Positions 7,337 to 15,404 are shown, counted from the stretch's first letter. The stretch: DNA of 48,867 nt from Streptomyces ureilyticus (GCF_011045025.1 NZ_JAAKZX010000056.1:1-48867), one strand, 5' to 3'. Notes: generated by a model not told the origin, from the sequence alone. A program made the numbers and translations.

Positions 7337-8487
7337 CTGAGCTCTTCGGATTGTTGTCGGGGGTGGTGACGGGTGGTGATCTCTGCGGTAGGCCGGTGGT
7401 ATGCGGTACGCACAGGGTGGCGGACTGACCGCCGAGAGGCAGCGATTACGCGAACGGATCCGGTACGAGGCAGGCGAGCGGTTCGGCCGCGATGAGAGAA
7501 CCCCGGTGATCGCGAAAGATCTGCGGGTGAGTGAGCGGTCGGTGGAACGCTGGCGGCGTGCCTGGCGGGAGGGCGGGATGGACGCGCTCGCCTCCGCGGG
7601 GCCACCGAAACTGTCCAAGTTGTCCGATGAGCAGTTCGCCGAGTTGGAGAAGGAACTGGTGCTGGGGCCGGCCGTGCATGGCTGGGAGGAGCAGCGGTGG
7701 ACCCTGGCCCGGATCCGGGAGCTGATCGCCCGGACGTTCCGATTGGACTGCTCGTCGGCGGCGGTGTGGCGGCTGCTGCACCGGCACGGCTGGTCCTGGC
7801 AGTGTCCCGCCCGCCGGGCCCTGGAGCGCGACGAGCAGGCGGTGGGTCTGTGGAAGAAGGATGTGTGGCCGCACGTGGAATGACTGCGGCGGCGCTGGGG
7901 GCCTACATCGTCTTTGAGGACGAGGCCGGGTTCTCGATGACGCCGCCGCGCGCCCGCACTTGGGGCCGGCGTGGGCACACGCCGGTGGTGCGGATGCGGG
8001 GCCGCTCCTGGCGCCGCTGGTCGATCGCGGCGATGTGCTGTTACAGGCCCGGCGAGACCTCCCGGCTGATCTACCGGCCGCGCCGCCACCGCAAGCATCG
8101 GGGCAAAGGGCGTGACAGCTTCGCCTGGAACGACTACCGCGACCTGGTCGTGCGCGCCCACATCCAGCTCCAAGCTCCCATCGTGCTGATCTGGGACGAT
8201 CTCAACACCCACCGGGCCGCCGGGATGCGTGACTACGCGGCCGCACACGACTGGCTCACCATCGTCCAACTGCCCTCTTACGTACCGGACTTGAACCCGG
8301 TCGAAGGCGTCTGGTCGCTGTTACGGCGCGGCCCACTGGCCAACACGGCCTTCACCGACGACGAGCACCTCGAACGCACCCTCCGCCGGGGCCTGCGTCA
8401 CATTCAGCTCCGTCCCGACCTCATCGACGGCTGCCTTGCCGGCACCGGCCTCACACCCACCCGCCGACAACAATCCGAAGAGCTCAG
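7337..8487 (+). mobile_element. IS630-family insertion sequence
   Basis: The element is bounded by 24-bp perfect inverted repeats (7337-7360 and 8464-8487, starting CTGAGCTCTTCGGATTG) and flanked on both sides by TA (7335-7336, 8488-8489), the target duplicated by this family. It is 1151 bp and carries two overlapping transposase frames. The ends are complete, so this is the least decayed mobile element in the island. Confidence 0.9.
7401..7883 (+). CDS. IS630 transposase, N-terminal frame (orfA)
   Basis: The 160-residue product has the helix-turn-helix DNA-binding half of an IS630 transposase: ERTPVIAKDLRVSERSVERWRRAWREGG near residues 33-60, followed by the second winged-helix part (LDCSSAAVWRLLHRHGWSWQ). 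It binds the terminal repeats in this family. It ends with a TGA that overlaps the ATG of the catalytic frame (7880-7883), so the catalytic part may be made by stop-start coupling or by a -1 frameshift that gives the usual single protein of about 350 residues. It contains a TTA codon near 7445. Confidence 0.85.
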   Translation: MRYAQGGGLTAERQRLRERIRYEAGERFGRDERTPVIAKDLRVSERSVERWRRAWREGGMDALASAGPPKLSKLSDEQFAELEKELVLGPAVHGWEEQRWTLARIRELIARTFRLDCSSAAVWRLLHRHGWSWQCPARRALERDEQAVGLWKKDVWPHVE

Positions 8488-8632
8488 TAGACACTCACAC
8501 GGCAGGCGTGGCGGGAGCTTCAGTCGCCCGCGAACCACAAGTAACTGCCTGGGGTGGCCGCGCACTGTTCCAGCATGGACGCGAGGTCGTCGAGTGCGGC
8601 GAGCTGATGCTCCTCACCGCACCTTTGCCTGA
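7880..8632 (+). CDS. IS630 transposase, DDE catalytic frame (orfB)
   Basis: This frame carries the DDE catalytic core: first Asp in YIVFEDEAGFSM, second in VLIWDDLNTHRA, and Glu in PDLNPVEGVWSLL. Order and spacing are those of IS630/Tc1-type transposases. The ATG at 7880 overlaps the stop of orfA. The frame has no stop inside the IS: it reads through the right inverted repeat and ends 145 bases outside, at 8632, so the last 48 residues come from flanking DNA. A TTA codon falls in WSLLRRG. A functional transposase would be expected only as a fusion or complex with orfA. Confidence 0.85.
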   Translation: MTAAALGAYIVFEDEAGFSMTPPRARTWGRRGHTPVVRMRGRSWRRWSIAAMCCYRPGETSRLIYRPRRHRKHRGKGRDSFAWNDYRDLVVRAHIQLQAPIVLIWDDLNTHRAAGMRDYAAAHDWLTIVQLPSYVPDLNPVEGVWSLLRRGPLANTAFTDDEHLERTLRRGLRHIQLRPDLIDGCLAGTGLTPTRRQQSEELSRHSHGRRGGSFSRPRTTSNCLGWPRTVPAWTRGRRVRRADAPHRTFA

Positions 8633-8759
8633 GACCGTGGATCTCCCGGAGTGCGGCGGCGGACTCCTGCTCGTTCATCAACGTATCCCCGTATGGATCG
8701 ACGGCAGTGAGCTTCCCGGATACTCCAAGGAGCTGGAGCGAGCCGAGCGCATCAGCTAG
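8520..8759 (-). pseudogene. Truncated unknown gene, C-terminal part
   Basis: The frame ends at 8520 with LEQCAATPGSYLWFAGD and reads back at least to 8759, where it meets the end of an IS5-type fragment (GAGCGTGTCTCTTTGATGGG). The segment looks like real Streptomyces protein, with balanced composition and an amphipathic helix around residues EQESAAALREIHGLRQRC. An internal ATG at 8678 would give a 52-residue protein, but the preceding 27 codons also look coding, so I read it as a gene whose 5' part was lost at the IS junction. Function is unknown. Confidence 0.45.
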
Positions 8760-8955
8760 AGCGTGTCTCTTTGATGGGTTGGTCAGTTGATCGGATGTGT
8801 CTGTCCGATTAGTGATCACCGGTGCGATGTGGGACCGGATCGAACCGCCGATGCCGGCCGATCCGGCCTGTGGGCGACGGTGGGCTGACCACCGCCGGAC
8901 CCTTAAGGCTATTGCGTGGAAGTACCGCACCTGCTCACCCTGGCGCGACCTGCCC
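8760..8955 (+). pseudogene. IS5-family transposase N-terminal fragment
   Basis: From 8797 the plus strand encodes VRLVITGAMWDRIEPP, then RRWADHRRTLKAIAWKYR and SPWRDLP, the conserved start of IS5-family (DUF4096-type) transposases. The homology stops after SPWRDLP, at about 8955, where unrelated sequence begins. The left terminal sequence of the IS is probably at 8760 (GAGCGTGTCTCTTTGATGGG). The catalytic domain is missing, so it cannot move on its own. Confidence 0.75.
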
Positions 8956-8959
8956 AGCA

Positions 8960-9336
8960 CTGCGGGTGCGGACGCCGACGATCCCCCGTGGCGCTGGTCG
9001 GTGGCGTGGTGCCGGTCGGCGAGGTAGGCAGCCACCGCCCGGTCCGGGGCGTCGCCGTCAACAGCCTCCGGCGCACGCCCGATCGCCGCCGGCGACGGCG
9101 TACGTCGCCACCCGAGCAGGTGACGGCCCACAGCGAGGGCCCGTGAACGGCCCACCCGAGGCCCTCGCACCCCGCTCGGCGAGTTCTCGACGCTCCCCGC
9201 ACCGCAGACGACCGCCGCAGGCACACGTAGACCGGACCGGCGTCAGTGAGTGCCACCGGCCCCGCCGCGAGCGCGGGTTGGGCACCGAGCCGAACCAGAG
9301 GCTCAGGTGAGCGACCTGGTCGGGGTCCGTAATGAT
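8960..9336 (-). pseudogene. ISAs1-family transposase N-terminal pseudogene
   Basis: The minus strand reads IITDPDQVAHLSLWFGSVPNPRSRRGRWHSLT in two pieces, then, after changes of frame, CGAGSV and RHLLGWRRTPSPAAIGRAPE followed by AVAAYLADRHH. Those blocks, in that order, are the N-terminal part of ISAs1 (H-repeat) transposases. At least two frameshifts and a missing catalytic half make it dead. It abuts the IS5 fragment on one side and the duplicated GH62 module at 9339 on the other, so both junctions record rearrangement. Confidence 0.6.
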
Positions 9337-9338
9337 CA

Positions 9339-10174
9339 CCAAGCCTGCCCGCACCGCTACCTGCCCCTCACGCCAAAGACCCGTACAACCACGGGACTTG
9401 AAGCCGCCTGGTTTCAGCCTGCGAACGTTTCTGCTGGCGAGTTTTGCGCGAGGTATTGACGCTGATCACCGGAACCCTATTATCCAATTGCTCGACATTT
9501 CGACCTATGTTCGTTATGTCGAACACGTCAGGGCCACACCACACCGCCTCCTGACAGCCCCTGACGGGCCAAGCCGGAGTCGCTTGCTCAAGGATGACGA
9601 GGTCCTTATGCACAGACGTAGTTTCAGCCGCAGACACCCGTCCGCGGTGCTCGCCGCCGCGGTCGCGGCCCTGGCCGCGCTGGCGGCGCTGCTCGTCGCC
9701 GGCCCGGCCCAGGCGGCCACCACCAGCGACGTGCGCGGTGTTGATTCCGGCCGCTGTCTCGACGTGGAGGGCTTCAGCCAGACCGACGGCGCGAACGTGC
9801 ACATCTGGGACTGCCACGGCGGAAACAACCAGCAGTGGACGTCGACGGACAGCAACCAGCTGACCGTGTACGGCAACAAGTGCCTGGATGTCCGGGGCGG
9901 CGCCACCACGTCCGGGACCCCGGTGCAGATCTGGGCGTGCAACGGCAGTGACAACCAGCAGTGGCGGGTGAACCCCGACGGCACGATCGTCGGCGTGCGG
10001 TCCGGGCTGTGCCTGGACGTCTCGGGCTGGGGTAAGTCCAACGGCACGGGGGTGCAGATCTGGTCGTGCCACGGCGGCGCCAACCAGAAGTGGACCGGCC
10101 TGTCCGGGACGGGCAACGCGTGTGCTCTTCCGTCGACCTACCGGTGGAACTCGACCGGCCCGCTGGCGCAGCCG
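9339..10174 (+). repeat. 836-bp direct repeat, copy 1 (GH62 5' module)
   Basis: This is nearly identical to 12071-12906 (offset 2732). I see two base differences, near 9435, over the whole length. The repeat covers the upstream region, signal peptide, ricin-type domain and the first residues of the GH62 domain, and stops abruptly at CTGGCGCAGCCG. Confidence 0.9.
9499..9523. promoter_or_regulatory. Operator-like inverted repeat upstream of GH62 gene
   Basis: TTCGACCTAT and TTATGTCGAA, separated by GTTCG, form an imperfect 10-bp inverted repeat about 85 bp before the GH62 start. The same site is present at 12231-12255 before the second gene. Spacing and symmetry fit a dimeric repressor site, perhaps controlling arabinoxylan use; the regulator is unknown. 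Confidence 0.4.
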
Positions 10175-11080
10175 AAGGCGGGGTGGGCTTCGCTCAAGGA
10201 CTTCACCAGCGTCGTCCACAACGGCAAGCACATCGTCTATGCCACGACGCACAACACCCTCGCCGGTAACGATGGGCGCTGGGGATTGACGACCTTCAGC
10301 CCCTTCACGAACTGGTCCGACATGGCCACCGCCACCCAGAACACGATTCCCTTCGATGGCATCGCGCCGACGCTGTTCTACTTCGCCCCGAAGAACATCT
10401 GGGTGCTCGCCTACAACGGGGGTTGGCCCTACAGCTTCTCGTACCGCACCTCTAGCGACCCCACCAACCCCAACGGCTGGGGCCCGCAGCAGGATCTCTT
10501 CACGACCACCCTCCCGGACGTTGTAGATCCCGACGGCACGCGCCGGAAGAGGGGCCCCCTCGACGTGACCCTCATCGGCGACGACACGAACATGTACATG
10601 TTCTTCGCCGACGACGAGGGCGGCATCTACCGCGCCAGCATGCCCATCGGCAACTTCCCGGGCACCTTCGGTTCGTTCACGAAGATCATGAGCGACACGG
10701 CGCTCAACCTGTTCGAGGCGCCGGAGGTCTACAAGGTCCAGGGCCAGAACCAGTACCTCATGATCGTCGAGGCCCAGAATTACACAGGGTATGGTCGCTA
10801 CTTCCGCTCGTTCACGGCCACCAGCCTCGACGGTACGTGGACACCGCAGCCGCAGGCCGAGACCGTGACCAGCCCCTTCGCCGGCAGTGCCAACAGTGGC
10901 GCGACGGCCTGGACCAGGGACATCAGCCACGGCGATGTGGTTCGCACCAACCCCGACCAGACCAAGACCATTGACCCTTGCAATCTGCAGTTCCTCTACC
11001 AGGGGCGCGACCCCCGCACCGACGGCGGGGACTACGGCACCCTGCCTTACCGGCCGGGGGTACTGACACTGCAGCGCTAG
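9608..11080 (+). CDS. Secreted GH62 alpha-L-arabinofuranosidase with ricin-type CBM13 domain
   Basis: The 490-residue protein has an Arg-rich signal peptide (1 to about 37, cut near GPAQA), then a ricin-type beta-trefoil (about 38-165) with three QxW-like repeats (NNQQW, DNQQW, ANQKW), then a GH62 five-bladed propeller (about 172-490). GH62 marks visible are the starting LPSTYRWNSTG, LKDF with the catalytic base Asp, FSPFTNWSDM, LFYFAPKNIWVL, GPLDVTLI, LFEAPEVYKV with the acid Glu, and the C-terminal DISHGD. GH62 enzymes remove arabinose side chains from arabinoxylan outside the cell; the trefoil likely binds xylan. The start at 9608 follows GAGG and opens the signal peptide. Its twin is at 12340. 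The loop after YATT is longer than in the twin. Confidence 0.93.
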   Translation: MHRRSFSRRHPSAVLAAAVAALAALAALLVAGPAQAATTSDVRGVDSGRCLDVEGFSQTDGANVHIWDCHGGNNQQWTSTDSNQLTVYGNKCLDVRGGATTSGTPVQIWACNGSDNQQWRVNPDGTIVGVRSGLCLDVSGWGKSNGTGVQIWSCHGGANQKWTGLSGTGNACALPSTYRWNSTGPLAQPKAGWASLKDFTSVVHNGKHIVYATTHNTLAGNDGRWGLTTFSPFTNWSDMATATQNTIPFDGIAPTLFYFAPKNIWVLAYNGGWPYSFSYRTSSDPTNPNGWGPQQDLFTTTLPDVVDPDGTRRKRGPLDVTLIGDDTNMYMFFADDEGGIYRASMPIGNFPGTFGSFTKIMSDTALNLFEAPEVYKVQGQNQYLMIVEAQNYTGYGRYFRSFTATSLDGTWTPQPQAETVTSPFAGSANSGATAWTRDISHGDVVRTNPDQTKTIDPCNLQFLYQGRDPRTDGGDYGTLPYRPGVLTLQR

Positions 11081-11353
11081 CCGGTGGCGTGACACAGGTC
11101 CGGCTCCGGTGTTCCTGACATTCGCGGGCAACGACGTACGCCGAACCAGGTGAGCGTCACAGCGAGCGATCAGGAACAGGTGGAGTTGGAGCGGCGGGCT
11201 CGGTGCAAGGCCGAGCCCGCCCGTGCACGCGGAGAACCCGGATGGTGGCGGCCTCGTCCTGGTCGACCACGAGACGCGGAACGTCTCAAGCCTGGTGAGT
11301 CGGTCGGTTTCAGGGTTTGTCGAGTGAGCCGGGGTCGCCGGCGTCCGAGGTGA

Positions 11354-11764
11354 TCACTGGGCGGCGGCGTGGCCGTCCGGCTGGTTGATCCACACGTTGG
11401 TGGGGATGATCGGCGGGGTGGGTGGCTTGTTGACGAACCGTTCGGGGTTGCGCTGGTAGGCGGCGGTCAGGACGTCGGCGCGGACGGCGACCATCCAGAC
11501 GACGGTGTAGCGGTTGTAGATGTCGATGATCGAGTACAGGTGGCAGAAGACCCGTTTGCCCGGTCCGCGCAGCCGCGTTACGTCCCGGGACCGGATCTCG
11601 TTCGGGCGGGTGGCCGGTAGTTCCGGTTTGGCGTGCGCTGGGTGGACGGCGTGGCGGCGACGCTCACGGACCTCGTCGTGCTCGCGCAGGATGCGGTACA
11701 TGGTGGACACGCCGGCCACGTACACGCCTTGGTCGAGCAGCTGATGGTATGCCGATGCCGGGAC
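11354..11764 (-). pseudogene. IS3-like transposase fragment with internal deletion
   Basis: The minus strand reads LLDQGVYVAGVSTMYRILREHDEVRERR, then ITRLRG-like DVTRLRGPGKRVF and YSIIDIYNRYTVVWMV, which are the start of an integrase-core (rve) transposase. It then jumps directly to YQRNPERFVNKPPTPP, the usual C-terminal tail of this transposase type. About 100 residues with the rest of the DDE core are missing. The N-terminal helix-turn-helix is also absent, replaced at about 11760 by a GH62 remnant in opposite orientation. Confidence 0.7.
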
Positions 11765-11968
11765 GTCACCTTCCCCGGCGGCGTCTGGAGCCAGGACATC
11801 AGTCACGGAGAGATGATCCGCGCGAGCAACGACCAGACACTGACCATCAACCCCTGCCGGCTCCAATTCGTCCACCAGGGCGTCGACCCCAAGGCCAACG
11901 GCAACGACGGCTACATCAAGATGCCCTACCGGATGGGCCTGCTCACGCAGACCAACTCCCCCTGCTGA
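11765..11968 (+). pseudogene. GH62 C-terminal remnant (third family member)
   Basis: The frame reads WSQDISHGEMIRASNDQT, then INPCRLQFVHQG and KMPYRMGLLTQ before a stop at 11966-11968. This aligns with the last 60 residues of both neighbouring GH62 proteins (DISHGD, IDPCNLQ, LPYRPG) but differs at many positions, so it comes from a third, more distant paralogue. Its 5' part is replaced by the transposase fragment on the other strand. It has no start or signal peptide and should be inactive. Confidence 0.75.
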
Positions 11969-12070
11969 CACCGGTATCCGGCTCAAGCCCACCAGCGAGG
12001 TCCGAAAAAACTTGGACCGGGCGGCAACCTTTTCGGGAGCGGCGGCAACCAGTACCGCAACGGTGCCTGT

Positions 12071-12906
12071 CCAAGCCTGCCCGCACCGCTACCTGCCCCT
12101 CACGCCAAAGACCCGTACAACCACGGGACTTGAAGCCGCCTGGTTTCAGCCTGCGAACGTTTCTGCCCGCGAGTTTTGCGCGAGGTATTGACGCTGATCA
12201 CCGGAACCCTATTATCCAATTGCTCGACATTTCGACCTATGTTCGTTATGTCGAACACGTCAGGGCCACACCACACCGCCTCCTGACAGCCCCTGACGGG
12301 CCAAGCCGGAGTCGCTTGCTCAAGGATGACGAGGTCCTTATGCACAGACGTAGTTTCAGCCGCAGACACCCGTCCGCGGTGCTCGCCGCCGCGGTCGCGG
12401 CCCTGGCCGCGCTGGCGGCGCTGCTCGTCGCCGGCCCGGCCCAGGCGGCCACCACCAGCGACGTGCGCGGTGTTGATTCCGGCCGCTGTCTCGACGTGGA
12501 GGGCTTCAGCCAGACCGACGGCGCGAACGTGCACATCTGGGACTGCCACGGCGGAAACAACCAGCAGTGGACGTCGACGGACAGCAACCAGCTGACCGTG
12601 TACGGCAACAAGTGCCTGGATGTCCGGGGCGGCGCCACCACGTCCGGGACCCCGGTGCAGATCTGGGCGTGCAACGGCAGTGACAACCAGCAGTGGCGGG
12701 TGAACCCCGACGGCACGATCGTCGGCGTGCGGTCCGGGCTGTGCCTGGACGTCTCGGGCTGGGGTAAGTCCAACGGCACGGGGGTGCAGATCTGGTCGTG
12801 CCACGGCGGCGCCAACCAGAAGTGGACCGGCCTGTCCGGGACGGGCAACGCGTGTGCTCTTCCGTCGACCTACCGGTGGAACTCGACCGGCCCGCTGGCG
12901 CAGCCG
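12071..12906 (+). repeat. 836-bp direct repeat, copy 2 (GH62 5' module)
   Basis: Second copy of 9339-10174. The left boundary is at CCAAGCCTGCCC. Upstream sequence is unrelated to that of copy 1. The right boundary falls inside the GH62 domain at the same codon, after which the two genes differ throughout. Confidence 0.9.
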
Positions 12907-13776
12907 GCGAACGGGCAGGTCGCGCTGAAGGACTTCACCACCACCACGTACAACGGCAAGCACCTGGTCTACGCAACCACCTCCGACGGAGAGAATTGGG
13001 GCTCGACGATGTTCAGTCCCTTCACGAACTGGTCGGACATGGGGGCGGCCACCCAGACCCCGATGAACGAGTCCGCGGTGGCGCCCGAACTGTTCTACTT
13101 CGCGCCCAAGAACATCTGGGTGATGGTGTCCCAGTGGAGCCAGTGGCCGCTCTACTACCGCACGTCCAGCGACCCCACCAACCCCAACGGCTGGTCCGCC
13201 AAGCAGCCGCTGTTCACCGGCACCCTCCCCCAGAACCCCGATCCGAACCGGAAGGATGCCCCGATCGACCCGACCATGATCGCCGACGACCAGAACATGT
13301 ACCTGTTCTTCGCCGCTGACAACGGCAGCATCTACCGGGCGAGCATGCCGATCGGGAACTTCCCCAGCAGCTTCGGCTCCTCGTTCACGACGGTCATGAG
13401 CGACACGGAGAAGAACCTGTTCGAGGCGCCGGAGGTCTACAAGGTCAAGGGCCAGAACCAGTACCTCATGATCGTCGAGGCTCGGGGTGTCAATGAGCAG
13501 CGCTTCTTCCGCTCGTTCACGGCCTCCAGCCTGAACGGTCCGTGGACCCCGCAGGCCGCCACCGAAAGCAACCCCTTCGCCGGCAAGGCCAACAGCAACG
13601 CCACCTGGACCAACGACATCAGCCACGGTGACCTGATCCGCGACAACCCCGACCAGACCATGACCATCGACCCCTGCAACCTGCAGCTCCTCTACCAGGG
13701 CAGGAACCCCTCCTCGGACGGCGCCGAGTACCTGACGCTGCCGTACCGGCCGGGCCTGCTCACCCTGCAGCGCTGA
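12340..13776 (+). CDS. Secreted GH62 alpha-L-arabinofuranosidase with ricin-type CBM13 domain, paralogue
   Basis: The 478-residue protein is identical to the gene at 9608 over its first 189 residues (signal peptide, trefoil, LPSTYRWNSTG), then differs through the propeller. It keeps the family residues: LKDFTTTTYNGKHLVYATT with the base Asp, FSPFTNWSDMG, FAPKNIWVMV, APIDPTMI, NLFEAPEVYKV with the acid Glu, and DISHGDLIRDNPDQT. It is closer than its twin to typical Streptomyces GH62 enzymes. It should also be exported and trim arabinoxylan. Start and ribosome site are the same as in the twin (12340, GAGG). A perfect hairpin follows at 13881. Confidence 0.93.
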   Translation: MHRRSFSRRHPSAVLAAAVAALAALAALLVAGPAQAATTSDVRGVDSGRCLDVEGFSQTDGANVHIWDCHGGNNQQWTSTDSNQLTVYGNKCLDVRGGATTSGTPVQIWACNGSDNQQWRVNPDGTIVGVRSGLCLDVSGWGKSNGTGVQIWSCHGGANQKWTGLSGTGNACALPSTYRWNSTGPLAQPANGQVALKDFTTTTYNGKHLVYATTSDGENWGSTMFSPFTNWSDMGAATQTPMNESAVAPELFYFAPKNIWVMVSQWSQWPLYYRTSSDPTNPNGWSAKQPLFTGTLPQNPDPNRKDAPIDPTMIADDQNMYLFFAADNGSIYRASMPIGNFPSSFGSSFTTVMSDTEKNLFEAPEVYKVKGQNQYLMIVEARGVNEQRFFRSFTASSLNGPWTPQAATESNPFAGKANSNATWTNDISHGDLIRDNPDQTMTIDPCNLQLLYQGRNPSSDGAEYLTLPYRPGLLTLQR

Positions 13777-14083
13777 CCCGCCTGATCCACGGTGATCGCG
13801 ATGGGGTGCGGTCCGCCGACGCGTGGACGAGCTGTCTACGGCGTGCGCAACTCCACCCGCTGACCGATACTCACCACCTTGAGGAACCCCAGCCGCGCGT
13901 CGGCTGGGGTTCCTCTCGTTCGTGGACTCTCATCGTGGGTACGCTTCTGACCGTGCACGTCGACCAGCGGAATCTCTTCAATGGGGACCGCCGGGAGGCC
14001 AACGTTCTGGCCGGCATCTTTGACGGAGATCAGAACCGGCTCGTCGTCCACGCGCTGGCCTGACGAATCCTTCGGACGCCTTG
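13777..14083. other. Gap with terminator and a weak small frame
   Basis: The gap holds a perfect 15-bp hairpin (13881-13895 with 13901-13915). Between 13935 and 14063 a GTG-started frame (TVHVDQRNLFNGDRREANVL, stop at 14061-14063) has fair third-position GC but no ribosome site. It may be a relic of an element gene next to the integrase. I recognise nothing in it. Confidence 0.3.
13881..13915 (+). terminator. Hairpin terminator after GH62 gene
   Basis: GAGGAACCCCAGCCG and its exact complement are separated by CGCGT. It lies about 105 bp downstream of the GH62 stop. Confidence 0.75.
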
Positions 14084-14847
14084 CTCAGCGCCGGGTCCAG
14101 ATGAGCCTGAACCGCTCGGTCAAGCGGGCCATGGCGCGGGACAAGGTCAAGCGCAACGTGGTGGAGCTGTGCTCCGTGCCGCAGGGGCAGATGGGTCGTC
14201 CCTCCAAGGCGCTCACCTTCGCCCAGGCCGAGGCGGTACTCAAGGCGGCCGAGGGGACCTCGATGCACGCGTACATCGTCGTAGCCCTGCTGACCGGTGC
14301 CCGCACGGAGGAACTGCGAGCTCTCACCTGGGACCACGTCTTCCTGAAGGGCCAGCCGGGCGCCGACCCGCCGCAGCTTCCGCACATCGCGGTGTGGCGC
14401 TCGGTCCGGCGCGGTGGGGACACCAAGACCCGGAAGTCCCGGCGCACGCTCGCTCTGCCGGCGCGCTGCGTAGAGGTCCTCTGGCAGCAGTTCGAAGACC
14501 AGGGCTGGGATCGGCTCGCCGCTGGCGACAAGTGGGAGGAACACGGGCTGGTCTTCTCGTCGGCCGTCGGCAAACCGCTCGACGCGACCAACGTCCGGCG
14601 AGCCTTCCGCCAGGCGCTCAAAGACGCCGAGGCAATCAACGCCGACGACTGGACACCCCGGGAGCTCCGCCACAGCTTCGTGTCCCTGCTCTCGGACCGT
14701 GGCGTCCCACTGGAAGAGATCTCCCGGCTCGTCGGCCACTCCGGCACGGCCGTGACCGAGGAGGTCTACCGCAAGCAGATCCGCCCGGTGATCCAGACGG
14801 GTGCCGTGGTCATGGACGGCATCTTTAAGCGCGGTACGGAGCGCTAG
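14084..14847 (+). pseudogene. Tyrosine integrase, N-terminally truncated
   Basis: The 3' two thirds of a site-specific tyrosine recombinase are intact. The reading starts in the end of the core-binding domain (LNRSVKRAMARDKVKRNVV) and continues through the catalytic domain with Arg in LLTGARTEELRAL, a Lys in the TKTRKSRRT hairpin, HxxR as RELRHSF, the His in LVGHSGT and the nucleophile Tyr in EEVYRKQI. The arm-binding N-terminus (about 150 residues) is missing and the first codons run into unrelated sequence. It lies 0.5 kb from the intact tRNA-Pro, the normal place for the integrase of an element inserted in that tRNA. It is probably inactive, which would fix the island in place. Confidence 0.85.
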
Positions 14848-14964
14848 CTGTTCTGTCCGTTGAGTTGCGTGACCGCAGGTAGACGCACGTTCGGGAGATC
14901 GCACGATCAGGTTGCGTCGCATGCCTCGGCGACTGACGGCCTCGCGACCGGACACGCTACGAGC

Positions 14965-15207
14965 ATGACCACTCTGCGCTTGCGCTACATCCTCGGACGT
15001 TCCGCTGTCGTAGCCGCCCTGGGCATCACCACGGCCATCATGACTACCACCTCTGCCTCAGCTCTTCCTCAACCTCCCTCGCCTCCCGGCTCCAGTGACT
15101 GCGTGATCGCCATTGCCCCCAAATCAGGCCTTCAAGGGCTCTTGTGGGGAGCAGCGTACGGGCCCGCAGGGGCAGCCAACTCTTACGCACTCTGCCCATC
15201 GCGCTAA
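14965..15207 (+). CDS. Small secreted protein, 80 aa
   Basis: An 80-residue product with a signal peptide (MTTLRLRYILGRSAVVAALG, likely cut after TSASA near residue 33). The mature part is about 47 residues with a Pro-rich start, two cysteines (SSDCVIA and YALCPS) that could form a disulphide, and a Gly/Ala-rich middle (LLWGAAYGPAGAA). The ribosome site is weak, so the start (14965) rests on the signal peptide. It lies between the integrase relic and the attachment site, a place where cargo of unknown role is common. No family is recognised. Confidence 0.5.
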   Translation: MTTLRLRYILGRSAVVAALGITTAIMTTTSASALPQPPSPPGSSDCVIAIAPKSGLQGLLWGAAYGPAGAANSYALCPSR

Positions 15208-15280
15208 GGCGTGTCCGATGAGTGCGGAGGCTGACCCATCTCACAGGCCTCAGTCACGCAGATAGACACGCACACGAAAC

Positions 15281-15318
15281 AGGTCCCCGGACTACTCACG
15301 TGAGTAGTCCGGGGACCT
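15281..15318 (-). terminator. 38-bp perfect palindrome, tRNA-Pro terminator
   Basis: Arms of 19 bp (AGGTCCCCGGACTACTCAC and complement) meet with no loop base between them. It starts 12 bases past the 3' end of tRNA-Pro on the minus strand and should terminate that transcript. Confidence 0.75.
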
Positions 15319-15330
15319 GGTGTTTCTCTG

Positions 15331-15404
15331 TCGGGGTGGCGGGATTTGAACCCACGACCTCTTCGTCCCGAACGAAGCGCGCTGCCAAGCTGCGCTACAC
15401 CCCG
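15331..15404 (-). tRNA. tRNA-Pro (anticodon CGG)
   Basis: On the minus strand the 74 bases fold as a complete cloverleaf: acceptor CGGGGTG paired with CACCCCG, D-arm GCGCAGCTTGGCAGCGC, anticodon stem CTTCG/CGAAG with loop TTCGGGA (anticodon CGG, Pro), T-arm with GGGTTCAAATCCC, and discriminator A; CCA is not encoded. Its 3' half is duplicated at 4777-4818, so it is the attachment target of the island to its left. Integration has preserved the gene. Confidence 0.95.

Noticed and set aside
9332..9607. 92-codon upstream extension of the first GH62 gene
   Set aside because: It crosses the promoter region; the signal peptide begins at 9608 with a ribosome site, and the extension is Arg/Pro-rich without family similarity.
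12005..12070. Short coding trace before the second GH62 module
   Set aside because: One frame reads GGNLFGSGGNQYRNG, which looks protein-like, but it is only about 20 codons and no family can be named.
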